NCBI GenBank assembly: GCA_026708115.1
Contig: JAPOVL010000047.1
Span: 62,001 to 126,000, forward strand
From: Chloroflexota bacterium
GTDB lineage: Bacteria > Chloroflexota > Anaerolineae > Aggregatilineales > Phototrophicaceae
Reading direction: 5' to 3'
DNA: 64,000 nucleotides
The notes beneath the pieces are model-generated. The model ran no database searches and was not told the origin of the DNA. It was given only the letters and a program-made list of their open reading frames with translations. A program made the position numbers and the translations under genes. Positions 8,015 to 16,684 of this stretch are shown one piece after another (the stretch's first letter is position 1; each line of letters begins with the position of its first letter).

Positions 8015-9133
8015 ATGTCACTACGGATTGCGATCGACGCTAGCCGAACGACGGCAGAGCGACCCACCGGCACGGAACACTATGCGCGGCGTTTAATTCA
8101 TGCTTTCGTAGAAGCCAATCTCGCGCGAGACGAACCGCAGGACATTGCGCTGTACTTTCGCGATGCGCCCCCTGCCGATCTTTTTCCCTCCAACTCGGTG
8201 ACAAGACAAATTGTCCTGCCCTGGCCGCGCGCCTGGACGCACTTGCGATTCGCGCGCGAACTCTGGGCAACGCGACCCGATGTTTGCTTCGTGCCGGCAC
8301 ATACGCTGCCGCTGCTTTTTCCTGGCCATGCGCTCGTTACCGTACACGATCTGGGCTATAAGCACTTCCCGACGGCTCACCCGCAAATGCAGCGCAGATA
8401 TCTTGACATCACAACCGCTCATAGCCAAGGTCGCGCCACAATCGTGTTGGCGGACAGTCGCGCCACGGCTGAGGATTTGAAGCGCTATTATGGCAGCCCA
8501 CAAGAGAAGATTCGCGTTCTCTATCCCGGCGTCGATGCGGATTCCTTACGATTTGAAGCGAAAGATATTGCGCGCCTCCGGGATCGTTTTCAGTTGCCGG
8601 AACGATTCTTCCTCTTCATCGGCACATTGCAGCCGCGCAAGAACATCCAGGGCATCGTCAATGCCTTCAAGCAATGGCAGCAGCAAAGCGGCGACAGGCA
8701 GACGGGACTCGTTTTGGCCGGTGGCAAAGGCTGGCTATTCGACGAAAATTGGCTGGCTGGCGCAGAAAACGTCCGAATGCTGGGCTATATCGACGAAGGG
8801 GACAAAGGCGCGCTATTGAGCCAAGCGCTGGCTTTGCTGTTCCCCAGCTTCCACGAAGGATTTGGCTTCCCTGTCATTGAAGCCATGATCTGCGGGACGC
8901 CGGTAATCGCCAGCAATACCTCGAGCTTGCCAGAACTCGTTGGTGAAGCGGGTCTCCTGGTTGATCCTCGGGATACGACCGCGATCAGCGCAGCCATGGA
9001 GCGTTACAACAGCGATGCCAATCTGCGCGAAAGCATGATTGGCAGAGGCAAGCGACAGGCCGCCACATTTACTTGGGAGCGAGCCGCCGGTCGACTCCAC
9101 GAGATTTTCGACGAATTCCAGCAAATGCAATGA
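8015..9133 (+). CDS. Glycosyltransferase family 4
   Basis: A 372-residue GT-B fold glycosyltransferase. The N-terminal acceptor domain opens with IAIDASRTTAERPTGTEHYARRL, the pattern of mannosyltransferase-like GT4 enzymes. The C-terminal donor domain shows FIGTLQPRKNIQGIVNAF and the catalytic E-x7-E motif in HEGFGFPVIEAMICGTPVIASNTSSLPE. It lies 40 bases after the nucleotide-sugar dehydrogenase and before two further glycan genes on the same strand. A 7-base inverted repeat CCGGTGG/CCACCGG sits in the gap. Donor and acceptor are unknown. Confidence 0.9.
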   Translation: MSLRIAIDASRTTAERPTGTEHYARRLIHAFVEANLARDEPQDIALYFRDAPPADLFPSNSVTRQIVLPWPRAWTHLRFARELWATRPDVCFVPAHTLPLLFPGHALVTVHDLGYKHFPTAHPQMQRRYLDITTAHSQGRATIVLADSRATAEDLKRYYGSPQEKIRVLYPGVDADSLRFEAKDIARLRDRFQLPERFFLFIGTLQPRKNIQGIVNAFKQWQQQSGDRQTGLVLAGGKGWLFDENWLAGAENVRMLGYIDEGDKGALLSQALALLFPSFHEGFGFPVIEAMICGTPVIASNTSSLPELVGEAGLLVDPRDTTAISAAMERYNSDANLRESMIGRGKRQAATFTWERAAGRLHEIFDEFQQMQ

Positions 9134-9197
9134 GTGACCTGAAGACGATTTGCTACAATGCATGTCAGAGGCAAGCGGGACGACGGGCAGCAAAGAT

Positions 9198-11039
9198 ATG
9201 ACAGAGGACCGTATTCTGCTGGTGCAACTGGCGGACATAGGCGACCTGGTACTGGCTACGCCGGCCATGGCCGCCCTGCGCGAAGCCAAGCCCGATTCCA
9301 GAATCGACCTTTTGGCCTCCCGCCATGCCATGGACATCGTGCCCCCTGCTCTAGTCGACACCGTCATTCCATTTGACAAGGGCAAGCAGAACGCAACGCG
9401 AGCCCTTTTGTCGCCATCAAACATTGCCAAGTTGTGCCGGCTGCGCCATGTTAACTACGATACGGTCATCTTCTTTCATCATTTCACCTTGCGCGCGGGT
9501 CTCATCAAGTTTCGGCTTATTGCTAACGTTTCCGGCGCCCGACGCATCATCGGATTGCGAAACGAACATGCCAGCTTCTTGACAGATGCGGTAGCAGACC
9601 GTGGATTCGGCCGGGTACACGAAGCGCAATACTGGCTGGATTTGGCAGCGCTTGTGGGCGCACCGTCTAAAGCACGCCCAGCCCACGTATATAGCGAGAA
9701 TTCGGAGGCGATCGCGTCGACAATAGACGAGCTGACCGACGGCCCAATTGTTGTCCTGCACGCGGGCAGCGGCGGGTACAGCAAAGCGCGCCGTTGGTCG
9801 CCCGCTCGCTTCGCCGAGGTCGCGGATCAACTCAAATCTCGCTACCAGGCCCACATCGTTCTGGTCGGTCAAAGCAGCGACGATAGCCCCGAAGCGGCGC
9901 GCCTGATGAATTTCGAGGTCCTCAACCTGGTCGGAAAGACGACTCTGCCACAACTCGCTGCTGTGCTGCGACGCGCCGACCTGTTCATCGGCGCCGATAG
10001 CGGCGTGATGCATGTTGCCGCGGCGGCTGGCACGCCGGTCGTCAGCATTTTTGGACCTAGCAATCACGAGGCCTGGAAGCCCTGGACCGTTGATGGCTGG
10101 GCGTCGATTCAGCGGAGCGGCGTGGCCTGCAGTCCCTGTAGCTACGTCGGGCATTCAATCGGAGCCCGTGACGGCTGCGCGGCGCGCACCTGCATGAAGC
10201 TGGTTACATCGCGCCAGGTAATTGAAGCTGCCGCAACTGTCCTGGAGACGAGCCCGCAAGACACAGCCGCAGTCAATAAAGCAACTGCATCGGAGAAAAT
10301 CAATGAAAAACCGCATCCGGGCAGAATACGCATCCTAGACGTGCCTGTTGACAGGTTAAGTTATCCGGCTTGGATGCAACTTATTGAGGACTGGATCCAA
10401 GCCGATTCCGGGCCCCACCACGTTTGTACCGTCAATCCGGAATTCATCATGATCGCGCGTCAAGATCCCATATTCTTCGCTATCCTGAATCGGGCCGCTC
10501 TCTGCGTAGCCGACGGCGTCGGCCTGCTTTGGGCCAGCAGGCGGCTCGGCAGTCCGATTGCCGAACGCATTACCGGTTCGGACGGCGTTCCTTTGATCGC
10601 GCGTCACGCCGCCGAACGGGGTTGGCGCATCTTCTTCCTGGGGGCTGGCGAGGGAATCGCCAAAAAGGCGGCGGATATCCTCTGTCGACGCTTTCCCCGA
10701 CTAAATGTCGCCGGAACCTATGGAGGCAGCCCAACTGAAAGCGAAGAAGACGACATCGTCGCCATGATCAACCAGGCAAGGGCCGATATCCTGTTTGTGG
10801 CATACGGGGCGCCGCAACAAGACAAGTGGATCGCGCGCAATCTCCCGCGCCTCAACGTGACCATGGCAATGGGCATTGGCGGATCGCTGGATTTCATCGC
10901 CGGAGAGATCCCCCGAGCGCCGGAGTGGATGCGACGACGCGGTCTGGAATGGTGCTATCGCCTGCTGCGCCAGCCCTGGAGACTCCGGCGCATGTTGCGC
11001 TTGCCAAGATTCGTTTGGGCAGTTCTACGCCAGCGATAG
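9198..11039 (+). CDS. Fused glycosyltransferase: GT9 (heptosyltransferase-like) and GT26 (WecG/TagA-like)
   Basis: One reading frame of 613 residues with two GT domains. Residues about 1-345 are a GT9 domain: ILLVQLADIGDLVLATPAMAALR at the start, HAGSGGYSKARRWSP in the middle and the donor motif GADSGVMHVAAAAGTPVVSIFG. After a linker (about 345-390) a GT26 domain follows, with CTVNPEFIMIARQDP, ADGVGLLWASR, GSDGVPLI and FVAYGAPQQDKWIARN. The GT26 family transfers N-acetylmannosamine-type sugars to lipid carriers. ATG 9198 fits the GT9 start; ATG 9162 is possible, but a TACAAT box at 9154-9159 argues for the later start. No in-frame stop separates the domains, so the fusion appears real. Confidence 0.85.
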   Translation: MTEDRILLVQLADIGDLVLATPAMAALREAKPDSRIDLLASRHAMDIVPPALVDTVIPFDKGKQNATRALLSPSNIAKLCRLRHVNYDTVIFFHHFTLRAGLIKFRLIANVSGARRIIGLRNEHASFLTDAVADRGFGRVHEAQYWLDLAALVGAPSKARPAHVYSENSEAIASTIDELTDGPIVVLHAGSGGYSKARRWSPARFAEVADQLKSRYQAHIVLVGQSSDDSPEAARLMNFEVLNLVGKTTLPQLAAVLRRADLFIGADSGVMHVAAAAGTPVVSIFGPSNHEAWKPWTVDGWASIQRSGVACSPCSYVGHSIGARDGCAARTCMKLVTSRQVIEAAATVLETSPQDTAAVNKATASEKINEKPHPGRIRILDVPVDRLSYPAWMQLIEDWIQADSGPHHVCTVNPEFIMIARQDPIFFAILNRAALCVADGVGLLWASRRLGSPIAERITGSDGVPLIARHAAERGWRIFFLGAGEGIAKKAADILCRRFPRLNVAGTYGGSPTESEEDDIVAMINQARADILFVAYGAPQQDKWIARNLPRLNVTMAMGIGGSLDFIAGEIPRAPEWMRRRGLEWCYRLLRQPWRLRRMLRLPRFVWAVLRQR

Positions 11040-11133
11040 CCCAGGCAAGCTTCGCAAGTCAAGTCTATCGTTTTCCGAGCGCGCTGATGTAAACTGGCGC
11101 AACTTGGCCAAAAGCTCGCAGAGCAAAAATCGT

Positions 11134-12126
11134 ATGTCGGCGAAGCTGAAGAATAGCGTAGCGCGCCTGGCGCGCAAGACCGTCCTAGTCCTGGGCGATG
11201 TGATTCTCGACGAATACATCACTGGGCGCGCCACCCGCATGAGCAGAGAAGCGCCGGTTCCCGTATTGGAATTGGAATCGACGCGCTTCATCGCCGGCGG
11301 CGCCGCCAATCCGGCAGTGAATATCGTCGCCTTGGGCAGCCGGGCCATTCAGGCTGGCGCGATTGGCGCCGACGAAAATGGCGCGCAACTGCTCAGCGTC
11401 CTCAACGATCAAGGCATCGACTGCGCTGGCATGTTTACCTGCGCCGACCGACCGACTACCGTAAAGACCCGGGTCATGGCGCAAATGGGGCTACGATTCC
11501 CGCAGCAGGTCACGCGCATTGATACGATCTCGCACGATCCCATCGATGAGGGGACGGAAGCTAAAATCGTCGAATTCGTGAGCGACAGAATTGGCTCCCT
11601 CGACGCGGTACTCTTGTCGCAGTATCACGGAGGATTGCTTACGCCGACTTTGCTGAAGCGGATTCGGGATTTGTGCCGTCAGCACAGCATATTGTTGACG
11701 GCGGATGTGCAGGGCAAGTTTGCCCGCTTCGCCGGAGTTGATGTCGTCAAATGCAATGCCGCCGACGCCGAGCGACATCTCAATCGCGAACTGGAGACGG
11801 ACGACGATTTCCGCACCGCCGCTGCTTGTCTTCATGGAGAGTTTTCCGTCAAGCGCGCGACAATCGTTACCATGGGCAACAGAGGCGCAGCCCTGGCAAC
11901 CGATGCCGGCACGACAATCTGTCCAAGTCCGCAAGTGAGCGATGTCTTCGACACTGTCGGCGCGGGTGATACCGCCATTGCAGTGATTACCTTGTCCCTG
12001 GCTGCTGGGCTTGCTGCCGAAGATGCGGTCCTGCTGGCCAACTACGCCAGCGGCATTGTCGTGCGGCATCTGGGCAATTATGCGCCCTCGCCCGACGAAC
12101 TCTCAGGCAGTATTGACGGTGACTAG
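11134..12126 (+). CDS. PfkB-family kinase, similar to the heptose-7-phosphate kinase domain of HldE
   Basis: A 330-residue ribokinase-fold kinase. The N-terminus VLVLGDVILDEYITGRATRMSREAPVPVLE closely follows the HldE (RfaE) kinase domain, followed by GGAANPAVNIVALG. The ATP-site and catalytic base motif is FDTVGAGDTAIAVITLSLAAG near the C-terminus. HldE carries a second nucleotidyltransferase domain; here only the kinase is present, as in HldA-type proteins. The likely reaction is phosphorylation of D-glycero-beta-D-manno-heptose 7-phosphate at C1, inferred from family and from the neighbouring GT9 domain. Start chosen at ATG 11134; longer extensions overlap the previous gene. The stop abuts the stop of the convergent VOC gene. 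Confidence 0.75.
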   Translation: MSAKLKNSVARLARKTVLVLGDVILDEYITGRATRMSREAPVPVLELESTRFIAGGAANPAVNIVALGSRAIQAGAIGADENGAQLLSVLNDQGIDCAGMFTCADRPTTVKTRVMAQMGLRFPQQVTRIDTISHDPIDEGTEAKIVEFVSDRIGSLDAVLLSQYHGGLLTPTLLKRIRDLCRQHSILLTADVQGKFARFAGVDVVKCNAADAERHLNRELETDDDFRTAAACLHGEFSVKRATIVTMGNRGAALATDAGTTICPSPQVSDVFDTVGAGDTAIAVITLSLAAGLAAEDAVLLANYASGIVVRHLGNYAPSPDELSGSIDGD

Positions 12127-12486
12127 CTATGAAAGCAGTTCGACAAACTCAATCGTGTTGCCGTCCGGATCGGCAAGGGAGGCCACTTTCGCGCCCTTGT
12201 ACTCGTCAATGGGATTGACCTCGCAGCCGTGATGTCTCCTGCCCTTTTTCATGACCGCAGCGATATCGTCGACGGCAAAACGGAACTGCTGCCGATTTTG
12301 ATCGGCAACGACACCGGCAATTGCGTTTGGGCAAAGGGTCAATTCCAATTCGCCGATTTTGCCGCCATAAAACTGGTGATCCCCAATATGGACCGTGGGT
12401 TTGAGTCGGGCGTCAAAAATGGCATTATAGAATGCCACCATGTCGTCCATTCGATTGACGGCGATGGTCAGGCCTGTCATTTGCAT
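12127..12486 (-). CDS. VOC (glyoxalase/bleomycin-resistance) superfamily protein
   Basis: A 119-residue protein with one glyoxalase-fold half: TIAVNRMDDMVAFYNAIFDARL at the N-terminus and KVASLADPDGNTIEFVELLS at the C-terminus, where the final glutamate is a usual metal ligand. Such proteins act as dimers with a metal site and cover lyases, dioxygenases and antibiotic-binding proteins. No substrate can be assigned. It is convergent with the kinase gene without a gap and divergent from the alkyltransferase-like gene at 12565. Confidence 0.8.
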   Translation of the reverse strand: MQMTGLTIAVNRMDDMVAFYNAIFDARLKPTVHIGDHQFYGGKIGELELTLCPNAIAGVVADQNRQQFRFAVDDIAAVMKKGRRHHGCEVNPIDEYKGAKVASLADPDGNTIEFVELLS

Positions 12487-12564
12487 GCTTTCATCCTCGC
12501 TAAATGCGCTGAGTCTTCAGAATCCGGACCGCTATGGTCTTTACTTCGCTTTCGGGAGCAACTG

Positions 12565-12975
12565 ATGTTCAATCCCCCAAATGCGCGCAGTTTTTTTGAA
12601 ACGGTCTGGGATATAGTCTGCCAGATTCCGCCGGGCAAAGTGAGCACTTATGGTCAAATTGCCTCGATGATGTCGCCGGAAGACGATATGGACCCGGTTC
12701 GAATGAAGAATCTCGCCCCGCGCTGGGTTGGCACAGCCCTGCGCAAAACCCCGCGTGGGAAGTCCATCCCCTGGCATCGCGTTATCAATAGTCAAGGCAA
12801 GATCAGCTTTCCCATCGGCAGCGCGCATGCGAATGAGCAGCGTCAATTATTGGAATCGGAGGGTGTCGTCTTCGATCAGCGAGATAAAGTCGATTTCGCG
12901 ATCGTCGCTTGGCAGGGCCCGGACGATGCCTACCTGGCGAGCAAAGGACTCTTGCCGCCACGTCCGCTCAAATGA
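12565..12975 (+). CDS. Alkyltransferase-like (ATL) DNA-binding protein
   Basis: A 136-residue protein of the O6-alkylguanine-DNA alkyltransferase C-terminal domain family. It has the helix-turn-helix region VCQIPPGKVSTYGQIASMM, the arginine-finger segment GTALRKTPRG and the active-site motif as PWHR (residues 69-72), with tryptophan in place of the alkyl-accepting cysteine of PCHR. ATLs of this kind bind alkylated guanine and hand the lesion to nucleotide excision repair rather than repairing it. GGGAG lies 7 bases before ATG 12565, which sets the start; the open frame further upstream overlaps the VOC gene on the other strand. mfd is also present in this window, though far away. Confidence 0.85.
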   Translation: MFNPPNARSFFETVWDIVCQIPPGKVSTYGQIASMMSPEDDMDPVRMKNLAPRWVGTALRKTPRGKSIPWHRVINSQGKISFPIGSAHANEQRQLLESEGVVFDQRDKVDFAIVAWQGPDDAYLASKGLLPPRPLK

Positions 12976-12991
12976 AGGTGCTCGACTTCAC

Positions 12992-14065
12992 TTAGAATTG
13001 CACGTAACTGTTTTCCGCCAGCACAAACCGGTGAGCCACCGGCATGTGCGGCGCCGAGGTCACACGCGCGTTATCCGCTAGCAGGCTGCGGTCGATGCGT
13101 CCCTGAATGTTACGTATTTCGCAATTTTTCATCACGATGCTGGCTTCGATTTCGCTGCCTTCGACGACGACGTTGTCTCCCAGCGCCGTATAGGGTCCGA
13201 TGTAACTGTTGCAGATGACCGTATCGCTGCCGATGATCACGGGCCCGCGAATAACGCTGTCAATAATTCGGCTGTTTTTGCCAATTAGGACACGATGGGA
13301 AACTTCGCTTTTGCCCTCGACTTGCCCGCCGTTTTCCGGCGCCGGCGTATAGGGCAAATCTTCCAGCACCAGTTGATTCGCCATGATGATGGCGTCAGGC
13401 TTGCCGGCATCGATCCACCATCCGCCAAGTTCATAGGACGCGACCGGATGTCCATCGCTGATCAGCACTTGAATGGCATCGGTGATTTCCAGTTCGTTGC
13501 GCCCCGACGGTTGGATGCGGCTAATCGCATTGAAAACCGACTTGCGAAACAGATAGACACCGGTAATCGCCAAATTGGAGGGCGGGTCTTGCGGCTTTTC
13601 GACCACCCGTACGATCCGTCCCCGCTCGATTTCCGCGATGCCAAAGCGCGTGGGATCTGGCACCTCGCCCAGCACAATCTTCGCTTCCGCGCTTGACTCG
13701 GCGAAAGACGTCAAGAGCTCGGTCATTTTATCCTGAAAAATATTGTCGCCGAGAAAAACGGTAAATGGTTCGTCGCCGACAAATGACTTGCATAGCCCGA
13801 TGGCGTGGGCCAGTCCTTTCTGTTTTTCTTGAACAATGTATTCGATGTTCACGCCTAGCGATTTCCCGTCGCGCAGCAGCGCGACAATTGGCGAACTCAA
13901 GCTGTTAACGACGATTCCAATGTCATTGAGGCCGGCCAATTTGAGCACATCTATGGCGTAGGCAATCAGCCAGCGATTGGCGACGGGGACCAGTGACTTG
14001 GGCATGGTCAAAGTGACCGGGCGCAAACGAGTACCCTGCCCAGCCGTGAGAATGACTGCTTTCAT
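12992..14065 (-). CDS. rmlA: Glucose-1-phosphate thymidylyltransferase, long form
   Basis: A 357-residue nucleotidyltransferase that makes dTDP-glucose from dTTP and glucose 1-phosphate, the first step towards dTDP-rhamnose and related deoxysugars. The GxGTRLRPVT signature is AGQGTRLRPVTLTMPKSLVPVAN at the N-terminus, with FLGDNIFQD holding the metal aspartate and GWWIDAGKPDAIIMAN closing the catalytic domain. The C-terminal 110 residues form a left-handed beta-helix of hexapeptide type (NSRIIDSVIRGPVIIGSD), the mark of the long RmlA form common in Gram-positives and archaea. AGGAG stands before the ATG. The other rml genes are not in the window. Confidence 0.85.
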   Translation of the reverse strand: MKAVILTAGQGTRLRPVTLTMPKSLVPVANRWLIAYAIDVLKLAGLNDIGIVVNSLSSPIVALLRDGKSLGVNIEYIVQEKQKGLAHAIGLCKSFVGDEPFTVFLGDNIFQDKMTELLTSFAESSAEAKIVLGEVPDPTRFGIAEIERGRIVRVVEKPQDPPSNLAITGVYLFRKSVFNAISRIQPSGRNELEITDAIQVLISDGHPVASYELGGWWIDAGKPDAIIMANQLVLEDLPYTPAPENGGQVEGKSEVSHRVLIGKNSRIIDSVIRGPVIIGSDTVICNSYIGPYTALGDNVVVEGSEIEASIVMKNCEIRNIQGRIDRSLLADNARVTSAPHMPVAHRFVLAENSYVQF

Positions 14066-14109
14066 CGATAATCTCCTGATGCGATATGCCTTGAGCGCCG
14101 CTTAACCGC

Positions 14110-14118
14110 ATAGTACCA
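14110..14118 (-). promoter_or_regulatory. Extended -10 promoter of rmlA
   Basis: On the minus strand TGGTACTAT forms an extended -10 element about 45 bases upstream of the rmlA ATG. No convincing -35 box is seen at the normal distance, which is common for extended -10 promoters. Confidence 0.4.
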
Positions 14119-14227
14119 GAGGTTGGAAAATCGCGACAGCAAGATAGGGGATTAAGCTCCGACGGAGCCAACCTGTGTTGGCCAGTCAATATGCCGGATA
14201 TCGCAATCGCTGGCGTGGTCTGCCGCG

Positions 14228-14992
14228 CTATGCACCGGCGCCCCGGCCGGCATGACGCCGTTGGCGCATGACTTCATAGGCCAAGATTGCGACGGCGCTC
14301 ACAGTGCCCAGGGACTGCCCAAAGGGACGGCCGTAGGGGATTTCCAGCAGTAGATCCGCACCCCGCTGAAATGAGCGCGTGACGCCACGGCGCTCGCCCC
14401 CGAATACGACAAAGACAGGCCGCGTGAGTTCCGCCTCGAAAAGCGAAAGGCTAGTCGATGACTTCGCGGCGGTCGCCACGACCAGGCCTCGCTGGCGAAA
14501 AAAGTTGGCCGCTTCCAGCGCGCTTTCCACCAGCGCTATCGGCATCATTTCCGACGCCCCCGCGCTGGATCGCCCTACGATGGCGCTCGCGCTGGTCCAG
14601 TTGCGTTCCCGCAAGACCAAGCCATCGGCGCCAGCAGCGTAAAGCGCGCGAAGGGCGAAGCCAAAGTTGTAAGGGTCTTCAATCCCATCGAGCATGGCGA
14701 CGAAGGCGGGCGTATCCGGTGGGAGCAAATCGTTGATGCATTCGAATTGTCTTTCGCCCGCCAGCGCGATCACGCCGCCGTGTGAATTGCCCGTCGCGTA
14801 CTCTTCGATCTCGGTTGAGGGAACATATTTGAGCTTGACCGCGGCCTGTTTCGCGCGAAGACGCACTTCATCCAGCCGCTGGTCAAAGCGCTTGTTTTTG
14901 TCGATCAATACTTCGAAGACTTGGCGTCGGCCCGCCTTGAGCGCTGCCGAGACCGAAAGCGCGCCTTCCAAGCTGAACGCTGAGGTCTTCAT
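14228..14992 (-). CDS. SpoU/TrmH-family RNA 2'-O-methyltransferase
   Basis: A 254-residue SPOUT methyltransferase that would methylate a ribose in rRNA or tRNA with S-adenosylmethionine. Motif 1 appears as LDGIEDPYNFGFALRALYAAGADG with the conserved arginine, motif 2 as VVFGGERRGVTRS and motif 3 as IPYGRPFGQSLGTVSAVAILAYEV. In most relatives motif 3 reads SLNVSVA; here asparagine is replaced by glycine. The N-terminal region (1-90) resembles the substrate-binding domain of RlmB-like proteins. The start overlaps the mazG stop as TAATG, so the two are coupled. The target nucleotide is unknown. Confidence 0.8.
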   Translation of the reverse strand: MKTSAFSLEGALSVSAALKAGRRQVFEVLIDKNKRFDQRLDEVRLRAKQAAVKLKYVPSTEIEEYATGNSHGGVIALAGERQFECINDLLPPDTPAFVAMLDGIEDPYNFGFALRALYAAGADGLVLRERNWTSASAIVGRSSAGASEMMPIALVESALEAANFFRQRGLVVATAAKSSTSLSLFEAELTRPVFVVFGGERRGVTRSFQRGADLLLEIPYGRPFGQSLGTVSAVAILAYEVMRQRRHAGRGAGA

Positions 14993-16452
14993 TAGAGCCC
15001 GGCGCGCTTCGCCGCTTGCCAGAATTCATCGAGTTCGTCCAGCGAGTAGTCCGAAAGCGCGCCTCCGCTCTGCCGAGCGCGCGCTTCAACGTACGCAAAA
15101 CGCCGGTAGAACTTGGCATTGATTTCACGCAACAAGCTTTCGGGATCGTCGACACCGAGCCAGCGCAGCCAATTCACCAATACAAAGATCAGATCGCCGA
15201 TCTCTTGTGTTTTTTCCGCAGTCGTAGCAGAGGCGAAGATCTCGTTAAATTCCTCTCTGGCTTTCTCTTCGACGCCACTGGCATCTGGCCAGTCGAAGCC
15301 GACTTTGGAGGCGCGCTTCGAGTATTGATGCGCGACGAGCAATGCGGGCGCGCCTTTCGGTACGCCATCCAGCAGTGAACGCTCTTCTGCGCCGGCGCCG
15401 ACTTGCTCGGATCTTTTGATGTCTTCCCAATTGCTGGCCACCTGGCTCGGATCGCCCTGAACGTCGACATCGCCCCAGACATGAGGATGCCGACGGATCA
15501 TCTTTCGGTTCAAGCGCTGCAAGATGTCCGACATGAAAAACTCGCCATTGTCGATGGCAATTTGCGTATGCAAGACGATCTGCAACAACAGGTCGCCCAA
15601 CTCTTCAGGCAGCGCTTTTGGATCGTCAGCATCCAGCGCGTCCAGCACTTCGTAAGTCTCTTCAATCAAAAAGGGGCGCAAGGATTGATGACTTTGCTCT
15701 CGATCCCAGGGGCAGCCTTCGGGTGAACGCAAATGGGCAATGATATCTTGAAAAGATTCGAAACTACTCAGCGGATCCAAAGCCGGCAGATACAGCGATG
15801 TCATGACATCAATTCTGTCGCTGCGATCAATTTCGTATAGGCAAAGTTCTTCGACCTGCGCCTCGTCGCGCCCGGCGCCATGGACCAGCTTGACCGCAAA
15901 ATCGTCCGGATATTGATTCATCAAGGTGAGTTTGAGGTTCGACGCTACTGATTGACTGTAGACTTGCGCCAGCAGAGCCGGTTTGGCGGGATTCACCGGT
16001 GGATGATATTGCCCCGCGACCTCCAGCGCGTCGAGTATCTGTAAACCGTCGAGCGCGTCGATCCCAAGGAGGGCCAGGCATGGCTCGATGAAGCTGATGC
16101 CATTGATGACCTCTAGCTTGAAGCCTTCCAATGATGCCTGCCGCGCGAGCCGCGTCACGGTAGCTTCGCCCACCAGCGGGTCGCCCGGCACCGCGTAAAC
16201 GAGGTCGATGCCCGATCGCGCTTCCTTTACCAGGCGATCGCAGATTTCGCGATAAACGTCATCAAACTCATCAAATGCTTCGTAAATATCGTCGAAACTG
16301 ACAATAGCCAGGTGGGAGGGCAAGTGGGGGACGCAGGGATGACGGCGCGTGCGAACATAAAGGCTTTTCACGTCTTGCAGCTTGCCCCAGGCGCGCAAGG
16401 ACATGTCTTCAATTGAGCCCGGACCTAAGCCTATCACGCTAATCATAAACAA
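14992..16452 (-). CDS. mazG: MazG nucleotide pyrophosphohydrolase with N-terminal tetrapyrrole-methylase-like domain (YabN type)
   Basis: A 486-residue two-domain protein. Residues about 1-220 form a SAM-dependent tetrapyrrole methylase-like fold (MISVIGLGPGSIEDMSLRAW, YAVPGDPLVGEATVTRL), as in Bacillus YabN. Residues about 240-480 form the MazG domain with RLRSPEGCPWDREQSHQSLRPFLIEETYEVLDALD and its EExxE metal ligands, plus a second EIGDLIFVLVNWLRW helix. MazG hydrolyses NTPs and dNTPs to monophosphates, clearing damaged nucleotides; the role of the fused domain is not known. Start taken at ATG 16452, with ATG 16446 as an alternative. It lies upstream of, and overlaps, the SpoU gene. Confidence 0.85.
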   Translation of the reverse strand: MFMISVIGLGPGSIEDMSLRAWGKLQDVKSLYVRTRRHPCVPHLPSHLAIVSFDDIYEAFDEFDDVYREICDRLVKEARSGIDLVYAVPGDPLVGEATVTRLARQASLEGFKLEVINGISFIEPCLALLGIDALDGLQILDALEVAGQYHPPVNPAKPALLAQVYSQSVASNLKLTLMNQYPDDFAVKLVHGAGRDEAQVEELCLYEIDRSDRIDVMTSLYLPALDPLSSFESFQDIIAHLRSPEGCPWDREQSHQSLRPFLIEETYEVLDALDADDPKALPEELGDLLLQIVLHTQIAIDNGEFFMSDILQRLNRKMIRRHPHVWGDVDVQGDPSQVASNWEDIKRSEQVGAGAEERSLLDGVPKGAPALLVAHQYSKRASKVGFDWPDASGVEEKAREEFNEIFASATTAEKTQEIGDLIFVLVNWLRWLGVDDPESLLREINAKFYRRFAYVEARARQSGGALSDYSLDELDEFWQAAKRAGL

Positions 16453-16617
16453 TTGTCCGCCGCGATTTTACGAAGTACGCCAGCGCATTTTCGCGAATGC
16501 TGGTCTGGTAAGGGGCGATGCCTTGCGCGAGTTTGCCCGTATTTCATCATCGGCCGGTAAAACAATCCGTGATCGATTATTCCAGCAACTGAGCGGTTGA
16601 ATCGTGCAGGGATTTGG

Positions 16618-16661
16618 GAAAAGAAAAGCAGCCAAATGCGCGTTGCAATCAGATGGCTGCT
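16618..16661 (-). terminator. Terminator of the alpha operon after rpsI
   Basis: On the minus strand AGCAGCCA (16661-16654) pairs with TGGCTGCT (16634-16627), followed by TTTTCTTTTC. It lies 24 bases after the rpsI stop and closes the ribosomal locus. The 165 bases between it and mazG hold nothing else that I recognise. Confidence 0.8.
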
Positions 16662-16684
16662 GTATAAACGGGGCTCGGCTCGTT

